DNA of 64,000 nt. It comes from Bacillus safensis FO-36b (GTDB lineage Bacteria > Bacillota > Bacilli > Bacillales > Bacillaceae). The position numbers were made by a program, and so were the translations under genes. Under the pieces are notes generated by a model, which saw nothing but the letters and a program-made list of their open reading frames with translations, was not told the DNA's origin and made no database searches. This document shows, one piece after another, positions 58,978 through 64,000 of this stretch. The stretch spans positions 42,680 through 106,679 of the forward strand of contig NZ_ASJD01000008.1 in the NCBI RefSeq assembly GCF_000691165.1, written 5' to 3'. Numbering within the stretch: the stretch's first letter is position 1; each line of letters opens with the position of its first letter.

Positions 58978-59109
58978 TTGGAATTCCTCCCTTCTTCCCT
59001 TTGGTTATAAGTCTAATCAACTCACATGCATCAAAGAAGCCCAAATGTCTTCAGCACGTGCTGTGCAGCGATTGTGTGCTCTTTTCATTAAGAAAAACAC
59101 ACTATAAGG

Positions 59110-59122
59110 CTTGTATACAAAG
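59110..59122. promoter_or_regulatory. GntR-type palindrome in the PTS operon promoter region
   Basis: CTTGTATACAAAG, containing the perfect palindrome TTGTATACAA, very like the core of the B. subtilis gluconate operator (CTTGTATACAAG). It lies about 135 bases before the regulator start. Confidence 0.45.
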
Positions 59123-59164
59123 AGTCCTTTGTCTTTTTTACGTGTTTAAGGAGCAATAAAAGCA

Positions 59165-59204
59165 AAAAACCTTGATTGGTATAAAGCCATTCAAGGTTTT
59201 TTCA
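59165..59204. terminator. Terminator (bidirectional)
   Basis: AAAAAACCTTGA pairs with TTCAAGGTTTTTT, with A and T runs, downstream of the 59247-59687 gene. Confidence 0.85.
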
Positions 59205-59246
59205 CTTCTTATCATCTTTTATTTTTCCTATACGTGACGATCAAAA

Positions 59247-59687
59247 TTATTTGTTGTTTAAACTAAATCCGAAATCCAAATAGTTTTCAAATGAAAGACA
59301 GATACACCAATCCCCTTCTAATGATATAAAGTAGTGATGCTGTGGGATATCTAAAAAATAGACTAGTAACTCTTTTAAATGTTTTAATTCAAACTGGTAC
59401 CCAAACTCTGTAAGGTTATCCCCTATGTAAATTACTTGTAAGTCATTAGCTAAATATTTTTCTTTTAATTCAGTTATAAATAGAGGAGCATCAGAAAGTA
59501 ACGATTCATTATTTGAGCTCTTACTATGGTGTTTATTGGTTTGTAACCAATTTATTTTTGAAACAGCAAAAACAAATTTTTGTTCTATTAAATCTAAATA
59601 AATTTCTGGATTTTCATGTACTTTGACATATTTAAGTAGGTCTTTTAATTCCAAATCCTTTATTAGATCTTCATCATAAGAATTCAA
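59247..59687 (-). CDS. Hypothetical acidic protein, possible immunity-type protein
   Basis: 146 residues, soluble, acidic, no membrane segment. The C-terminal half (FELKHLKELLVYFLDIPQHHYFISLEGDWCICLSFENYLDFG) has the look of small toxin-immunity or SMI1-like proteins, but I cannot assign a family. AT-rich compared with yobV and the PTS operon next to it. Its upstream ribosome site is modest (GGGG about 8 bases away). It could belong with the immunity-like genes at 62.0-63.5 kb. Confidence 0.6.
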   Translation of the reverse strand: MNSYDEDLIKDLELKDLLKYVKVHENPEIYLDLIEQKFVFAVSKINWLQTNKHHSKSSNNESLLSDAPLFITELKEKYLANDLQVIYIGDNLTEFGYQFELKHLKELLVYFLDIPQHHYFISLEGDWCICLSFENYLDFGFSLNNK

Positions 59688-59776
59688 TAAAATGAACCCC
59701 TTTATCTAAATGTATTTATTTAACTACCTTCTTGTCAAAATTCATAGGAATCGCTGTGAGGTCTAACCAGCATTGA

Positions 59777-60739
59777 TTATGGACAATATAGGAGGAGTCT
59801 CTCTTGTAAACCTTCCAAGATTTCTACAGGCATTTCCCTGACCTTGATATCATCGCCTAGGAAAAATAGCCAATTTGTTATTTCGGTTATTTCTTCTGAA
59901 TGATTAACATCGATAAAAGTCTTTAAAATGGCTGTAGTTTGGTAAGGATTCGTATAAGAAATTGACATTTTGAAAGGATGGTATTTTTTGAACTGTGCAA
60001 TTGCCTTTGGACCAAGTTCAAGGACAAGGTTGATTACTTCCTCCTGTTTACTTAGTTTTTCTAAAATCTTTTTCCTGCTTAATCTATTTTTTGTAGAGCA
60101 TGGTTCTACATCTGTGAGGTTGTCGACAGGCAAAATCCGTTTCTTCTCTTCCTTTAAATCAAAGCCTTCAATCAGCCAAAGGCTTTTTTCACGATAAAGA
60201 TTCAAGAGGTAAATAGGATAGGACTTTATCACGTTCTCCTCTCTCATGGTAATCAGTAAATATCGATCCAAAATAAGCAGTTGGATTAATTTTTCTAACA
60301 TGGGATGAGGGAGATCTGTCAAATCAAGCAGATCAGGATTATTTGGATTAGTCCCTTCAAATAGCAAGAGGCGATTTAACAGAACAAGGTCATCTTGCTG
60401 GGTTTCTGAGATGAGTCCTAGTAATTTTTCAGCTAAAGACTGGCGACTCTTTAAATAAGGGAGTTGTTGGTTTCTTGTGGCCATAAAGGCAATAAAAAGA
60501 GCTTTAATCTCATTATCGGTAAAACGAACAGTTGGCAGGACGGAATTGTTCATCACAAAATACCCCCCGTCCCTTCCGACTTCTGCGACAAGCGGCATCC
60601 CCATAGCTTCAATTTCTCTGATGTCTCTAATTGCTGTCGAACGAGAGATATTAAATTCTCTCATGATTTCAGAAATTGTAAAGTTGGCGCGGTTGTTGAT
60701 ATACCGCATGATGGTATTAATCCGTTCAACTTTTTTCAT
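59777..60739 (-). CDS. yobV: HTH-WYL transcriptional regulator (YobV-like)
   Basis: 320 residues. N-terminal HTH_11 (RINTIMRYINNRANFTISEIMREFNISRSTAIRDIREIEAMG) is followed by a WYL domain (YLLNLYREKSLWLIEGFDLKEEKKRILPVDNL) and a C-terminal extension. WYL regulators of this YafY group are ligand-responsive. It is divergent from a GyrI-like gene exactly as B. subtilis yobV is from yobU, so it probably regulates that gene. Confidence 0.83.
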   Translation of the reverse strand: MKKVERINTIMRYINNRANFTISEIMREFNISRSTAIRDIREIEAMGMPLVAEVGRDGGYFVMNNSVLPTVRFTDNEIKALFIAFMATRNQQLPYLKSRQSLAEKLLGLISETQQDDLVLLNRLLLFEGTNPNNPDLLDLTDLPHPMLEKLIQLLILDRYLLITMREENVIKSYPIYLLNLYREKSLWLIEGFDLKEEKKRILPVDNLTDVEPCSTKNRLSRKKILEKLSKQEEVINLVLELGPKAIAQFKKYHPFKMSISYTNPYQTTAILKTFIDVNHSEEITEITNWLFFLGDDIKVREMPVEILEGLQERLLLYCP

Positions 60740-60847
60740 CTGGCCCCCCTAAACAGTATCATTTTTTGACATGGTTTAAGCCTATTATATATTTATCAAG
60801 TGAAAAGAAAAAACATTTGATCAATTTTTCAAAAGGATGTGTAGAAT

Positions 60848-61327
60848 ATGACAGATTATATACTAGAACAAAAAGACAGCTTTCACGTGTTAGGTATTGG
60901 AACTGAACTTAAGAGTCATTACACAGACTATGCGGGCATAACGAAGGAAAAAGCAGACTTTTGGCAAGCAGTCACAAAAGAAGGTAAGCTTGACACCTTA
61001 AAAGCCATTGCCTCAAATGACTATATTTTTATCGTAAACGAAGCGATAAATAACAAGCTGATGCATTATGTCGGGGTCATGACAGAGGAATCGTTACCAG
61101 AAGCGGACAGAGTGATTCAATTTCCTAAAGGGGAATATCTAATCGTTAAAGGGGAAGCTAAAACCGCTGATGACTTGCATCAAACGCTTACTGGTATTGC
61201 ATTTGGTCAAGTCTTGCCTGAAGCAAAGAATTTCGCCTATGTTGGTGGACCAAATGCAGTGGTAGAGATGGGGCAGCGTAACGGCTTATTACTTGGTGAG
61301 ATGTGGATTCCTGTTGTACGAAAATAA
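60848..61327 (+). CDS. yobU: GyrI-like/effector-binding domain protein (YobU-like)
   Basis: 159 residues, a stand-alone AraC-type effector-binding (GyrI-like) domain: FHVLGIGTELKSHYTDYAG near the start, VGVMTEESLPEADRVIQFPKGEYLIVKG in the middle and LLLGEMWIPVVRK at the end. Related domains bind hydrophobic small molecules or hydrolyse some. AAAGGATGTG precedes the ATG. Divergent from yobV; the next gene follows after 21 bases. Confidence 0.82.
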   Translation: MTDYILEQKDSFHVLGIGTELKSHYTDYAGITKEKADFWQAVTKEGKLDTLKAIASNDYIFIVNEAINNKLMHYVGVMTEESLPEADRVIQFPKGEYLIVKGEAKTADDLHQTLTGIAFGQVLPEAKNFAYVGGPNAVVEMGQRNGLLLGEMWIPVVRK

Positions 61328-61348
61328 GAAGGATATGGAGGGATAGAA

Positions 61349-61813
61349 ATGGCCTATATCGTTGATTTTAAAAATGTGTCTACGATTGGTTTAGAGTCTT
61401 CACCTGTAGCAGACGCACTTGCTGGCTTACGAGCGAATGAGGCTCGTTACTTTATGAACAAATATAAGCATGAATTGACAGTATTACCTGCCAGCGAAAG
61501 TCAGGAGACCCTTGATTATGTGAACCGAGTGTTAAAAGAAGAACGTGAACTAGAGTTTGCAGCCAAACCTTTAGAAACGGCAAGTTTTCAAGTAGAAAAT
61601 ATCAAATGGACCTACGTCTTTTATGAAGATGGTCTTGCAATTAACGTCCTGTATACAGTGGATGACCCGAAAAAACGTGCTGTTGGTTTTAAGCTTTCTG
61701 AAGGGATGGAAGTACCAAAGGAATTAGAAGGGAAATTTAAATTTGCTAGGCAGAAGTCTAAACTAGCTGGAACGATTCGTGGGTCATTTTTTAAAATTAA
61801 AGGGGAATATTGA
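61349..61813 (+). CDS. Hypothetical protein co-transcribed with yobU
   Basis: 154 residues, soluble, not recognised. A mixed alpha/beta pattern with FYEDGLAINVLYTVDDPKKRAVGFKLSEG in the middle and a Lys-rich C-terminus. TATGGAGGGATAG lies before the ATG. It is 21 bases after yobU, so it probably works with it. Confidence 0.7.
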   Translation: MAYIVDFKNVSTIGLESSPVADALAGLRANEARYFMNKYKHELTVLPASESQETLDYVNRVLKEERELEFAAKPLETASFQVENIKWTYVFYEDGLAINVLYTVDDPKKRAVGFKLSEGMEVPKELEGKFKFARQKSKLAGTIRGSFFKIKGEY

Positions 61814-62003
61814 ACTCGAATTTGTGAATCTGATGAAACAAATAAATTAAAATTATTTCCCCCTTCTAAACAGAGCAGCATTCTCTATGCATTATTAGAG
61901 GATATTTTTCTGTTTATTGTACCAACTTTATTTTCTTATGAAGAAGTTATACGATGAGGTCGATCCCCTTTTGGTCGTTTTTTTAATTTGAAGTCCAATA
62001 ACA

Positions 62004-62046
62004 CAAAAAGACTTGTAAGGCATTAAGCCAATCAAGTTTTTTTTGC
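62004..62046. terminator. Hairpin terminator after the immunity-like genes
   Basis: AAAAAGACTTG pairs with CAAGTTTTTTTT, with an inner GGC/GCC helix. Suits minus-strand transcripts from 62486 and possibly plus-strand ones. Confidence 0.6.
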
Positions 62047-62066
62047 GTAATCTCATTAAAAACGAA

Positions 62067-62486
62067 CTAATTTGAATTCATCTTTGAAAGAAAGTCTTGA
62101 AAAATTACTTTTACTAGTGAATTCTCAGTAGTAGCCACTACATGATTTACACGTTCTAAAATTTGAGGATGCTTCAATATCAATTTCTTTCCTTCTTCAA
62201 TTGGGAAACTTCTCAATGTATCAATACAAATCTCAAATAATTCTTTATCATTAGTATTCAACAAATCTATTAAAATATTTAACTCATATTCATTGCACTC
62301 ATTATCCAGGCAATAAGCAATTTTACGCTGCCACTCTATTGGTTTATTAAGCACCTGATTTGATAGTTCTTCCCAGTCATTTAGGCTAAAATCAGAGAGT
62401 ATCTCACTAGCAATCAAACACCCGTCATCATACCATGAATCTACTGTTGTATCAACAGATAAAAGATTATCTAATTCTCTAAACAT
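62067..62486 (-). CDS. Helical, Imm30-like candidate immunity protein
   Basis: 139 residues, nearly all helical. FSLNDWEELSNQVLNKPIEWQRKIAYCLDNE recalls the Trp-rich WQ-R-AY pattern of Imm30-type immunity proteins; this is a tentative resemblance. ATG 62486 follows AGGGGATTC by 7 bases; the longer frame to 62525 has no ribosome site. Last of three small genes downstream of an EndoU-type toxin end. Confidence 0.6.
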   Translation of the reverse strand: MFRELDNLLSVDTTVDSWYDDGCLIASEILSDFSLNDWEELSNQVLNKPIEWQRKIAYCLDNECNEYELNILIDLLNTNDKELFEICIDTLRSFPIEEGKKLILKHPQILERVNHVVATTENSLVKVIFQDFLSKMNSN

Positions 62487-62618
62487 ATTGAATCCCCTAA
62501 TTATGAAATTACTCTGAGGACACATTCGAGTACCTACAGCCCCAAAAATTGATCATAAACGAGTAAAAACTGAAGAAACTAGCGATGTTAATTTGTTAGT
62601 AATTAAGTATCTACTATT

Positions 62619-62981
62619 TTATTTCCACCAGTTGGATGTAATTTCTTTCAAATGAAATTCTATAAAATCAATCACTTTGGTATAGTCATCCGAGCTGAAT
62701 TCCTGAATAGGATTGTCCCAATCTGTATTTTTAACTATTAGAACAATATAGTTACCATCAGAAGATAAATCGGGATACCACCCTAAATCCAACGTTATTG
62801 ATGATTTCTCATGATAAAGTTGTAATAAACTTTCAGTGAACATAAACCATCTATCATCTTCTGTTTCTAACTTTTTAGGGTCAATTTCCCTGAAGTTATT
62901 ATAACGTACAATCCAACCTTCAGTTATTCTTAAAGGATGAATGTTGAATACAGGGACTTCGAGTTTTATATTTCTTCTCAT
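62619..62981 (-). CDS. Candidate immunity protein (120 aa), unassigned
   Basis: 120 residues, soluble, alpha/beta, Trp/Tyr-rich (ITEGWIVRYNNF, DDRWFMFTESLLQLYHE, DLGWYPDLSSDGNYIVLIVKN, EFHLKEITSNWWK). I recall no firm family, but size, composition and place resemble B. subtilis yxi-locus immunity genes. Ribosome site weak (GGAGAATAATG region). Confidence 0.55.
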   Translation of the reverse strand: MRRNIKLEVPVFNIHPLRITEGWIVRYNNFREIDPKKLETEDDRWFMFTESLLQLYHEKSSITLDLGWYPDLSSDGNYIVLIVKNTDWDNPIQEFSSDDYTKVIDFIEFHLKEITSNWWK

Positions 62982-63124
62982 TATTCTCCAACTTATTCAT
63001 AAATTTGATAGTAATTTAAGTCCTAATTTATTATTTAGCCTATAAATTATCAATTAGAATTGTCTTTAATCATTCTACTAATTTCAATACTTAGTTGCTC
63101 AACTATTTTCAGAGGTTGCTTCTG

Positions 63125-63484
63125 TCAATTGGCCAATCTATATTTTTCAAAAACCTTCCTTAACACCTCGCTAATAGTTTTCTTATCCTGAGGATACTCT
63201 GTAATGTACGTGTTACAGGCTTGCTCAAGATAATAGTAGAATGTCTGATAATCAACAATAACCTCATCATCATGAAGTGCAAATAGTACTCCATGAAAGG
63301 GCTCCTCGTCGGGTTCCAGATCATTTGGAAATGTGCAATCCACATCGTTAATTCCATAACCTACCCCCGTAGATAAATGCTGAACAATATTTACAAAGCT
63401 ATCATCAGTAATGGCATTGAAAAAAGCCACCACAGGAAAGTGTTCATCTCTTAACATTTGAGTTTCTAAAATTTTTTTTAACAT
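63125..63484 (-). CDS. Probable EndoU-toxin immunity protein (CdiI-like)
   Basis: 119 residues, acidic, soluble, with FPVVAFFNAITDDSFVNIVQHLSTGVGYG and CTFPNDLEPDEEPFHGVLFALHDDEVIVDY. It starts 20 bases after the stop of the EndoU toxin domain, the position of the cognate immunity gene, and resembles ribonuclease-toxin immunity proteins. AGGAGGATTC precedes the ATG. After the TGA stop the frame stays open for 24 further codons, so this copy could be shortened by a nonsense mutation. Confidence 0.65.
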   Translation of the reverse strand: MLKKILETQMLRDEHFPVVAFFNAITDDSFVNIVQHLSTGVGYGINDVDCTFPNDLEPDEEPFHGVLFALHDDEVIVDYQTFYYYLEQACNTYITEYPQDKKTISEVLRKVFEKYRLAN

Positions 63485-63503
63485 ACTATCTGAATCCTCC
63501 TAC

Positions 63504-64000
63504 CTATAATTCAGGATAAAACGAGGTCACTGCCCCATCCTTATCTGTATAACCTCTCCATTTTATACCTTGTCCATCATAACCTTCCCATTCTCTCCCT
63601 AAAACACCTTTTGAAGAAGCATTATTTACAGCTTCTTTTCCTCGTTTAATAAAATCTTCATCAGAAATTAACTTAGGATCATAAACAGTTTTATCAAATG
63701 GCTTTGCTTTCCATCCAATTTTTTGACCTGTTTTAGCATCTAAAGAAGGAACTTGGTAAGTTATTTTTTCCACTCCTGGCAAAGCATCATGCTTCTTAAC
63801 ATTTAATATATTTACATCATTTTTCATAAATTCATCTTTGTTATGCGCCCCACCAATTCCTCTTCTCCTTGGAACATTGGGATCAACTTTTCTTATATGA
63901 TCTTCTAAGCTAGATGAGAACTTAACTTTTTCCCTACCCGTAATTCCCATCTTCCCCCGAAAGCCTTTCGCCCCAAACGGCAAAAGCATCCCCAGAGCCG
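63504..64000 (-). CDS. Polymorphic toxin C-terminus with EndoU-like nuclease domain, 5'-truncated by window
   Basis: 165 residues visible; the frame is open to the window edge, so the ATG at 63989 is probably internal. After a linker (LPFGAKGFRGKMG) comes an EndoU-type domain: the catalytic His in RRRGIGGAHNKDEF, the middle block ITYQVPSLDAKTGQKIGW, the KTVYDPKLISDEDF signature, and the end IKWRGYTDKDGAVTSFYPEL. EndoU toxins cut RNA of neighbouring cells. The missing N-terminal part would show the delivery type (LXG or other). Immunity gene follows directly. Confidence 0.75.
   Translation of the reverse strand, partial: ALGMLLPFGAKGFRGKMGITGREKVKFSSSLEDHIRKVDPNVPRRRGIGGAHNKDEFMKNDVNILNVKKHDALPGVEKITYQVPSLDAKTGQKIGWKAKPFDKTVYDPKLISDEDFIKRGKEAVNNASSKGVLGREWEGYDGQGIKWRGYTDKDGAVTSFYPEL

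Overview
The window looks like chromosomal DNA of a low-GC Gram-positive, very probably the Bacillus pumilus/safensis/altitudinis group. The first 10.4 kb keeps the Bacillus subtilis order citB-yneN-(small basic protein)-sspN-tlp-yneP-yneQ-yneR-plsY-yneT-parE-parC. The later genes (xynC, xynD, iol, mel, yobU/yobV, ydfHIJ) are also recognisably Bacillus but arranged differently. This assignment is inferred from remembered protein families; no search was run.

Layout. (1) 1-10.4 kb, core: aconitase (5' end outside the window), thioredoxin-like YneN, spore proteins, PlsY, topoisomerase IV. (2) 10.4-13.1 kb: two small membrane proteins, an MFS transporter and maltose acetyltransferase. (3) 13.2-18.3 kb, a redox/electrophile-detoxification neighbourhood: VOC protein, DsbA/FrnE-like oxidoreductase, azoreductase, NmrA-like protein, TetR regulator, quinone-reductase-like flavoprotein and HxlR regulator, with palindromic operator candidates in both divergent promoters. 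(4) 18.3-23 kb: YdfH-YdfI two-component system with the MMPL exporter YdfJ. (5) 23.1-25.8 kb: a regulator-RidA-PLP enzyme-hypothetical cassette. (6) 26.3-39.8 kb: a complete myo-inositol operon on the minus strand (iolE-T-I-J-R-D-B-C-A-MFS-G-H). (7) 40-41 kb: a scar with an IS3-type transposase tail and a broken MerR/hydrolase pair. (8) 41.3-43.8 kb: a small membrane protein and an OmpR-type two-component system. (9) 43.9-46.7 kb: arabinoxylan-degrading xynD-xynC. (10) 47-48.7 kb: a second methylmalonate-semialdehyde dehydrogenase whose promoter/operator is a copy of the iol promoter. (11) 48.8-54.5 kb: melibiose/raffinose operon melR-E-D-C-A. (12) 54.6-59 kb: an ascorbate-type PTS operon with its BglG-family regulator. 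(13) 59.2-64 kb: yobV-yobU, then the C-terminal EndoU-like nuclease of a polymorphic toxin cut by the window edge, followed by several small AT-rich genes that look like an immunity array.

How they work together. From 26 to 59 kb the window is a plant-sugar hub: secreted xylanases release sugars, MelE-D-C imports alpha-galactosides for MelA, IolT imports inositol for IolG-E-D-B-C-J-A, and a PTS takes up an ascorbate- or pentitol-like sugar. Catabolite-repression (cre-like) boxes lie in or near the iol, mmsA2 and melR promoters. The clearest non-obvious result is that the iol promoter is duplicated in front of the distal mmsA paralogue: identical -35 and -10 hexamers, a cre in the spacer, and tandem IolR boxes. 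I saw no convincing wholly new defence or mobile system. The nearest candidates are the YheO-type regulator/RidA/PLP-enzyme cassette with its repeated AT-rich motif, and the toxin-immunity cluster at the right edge.
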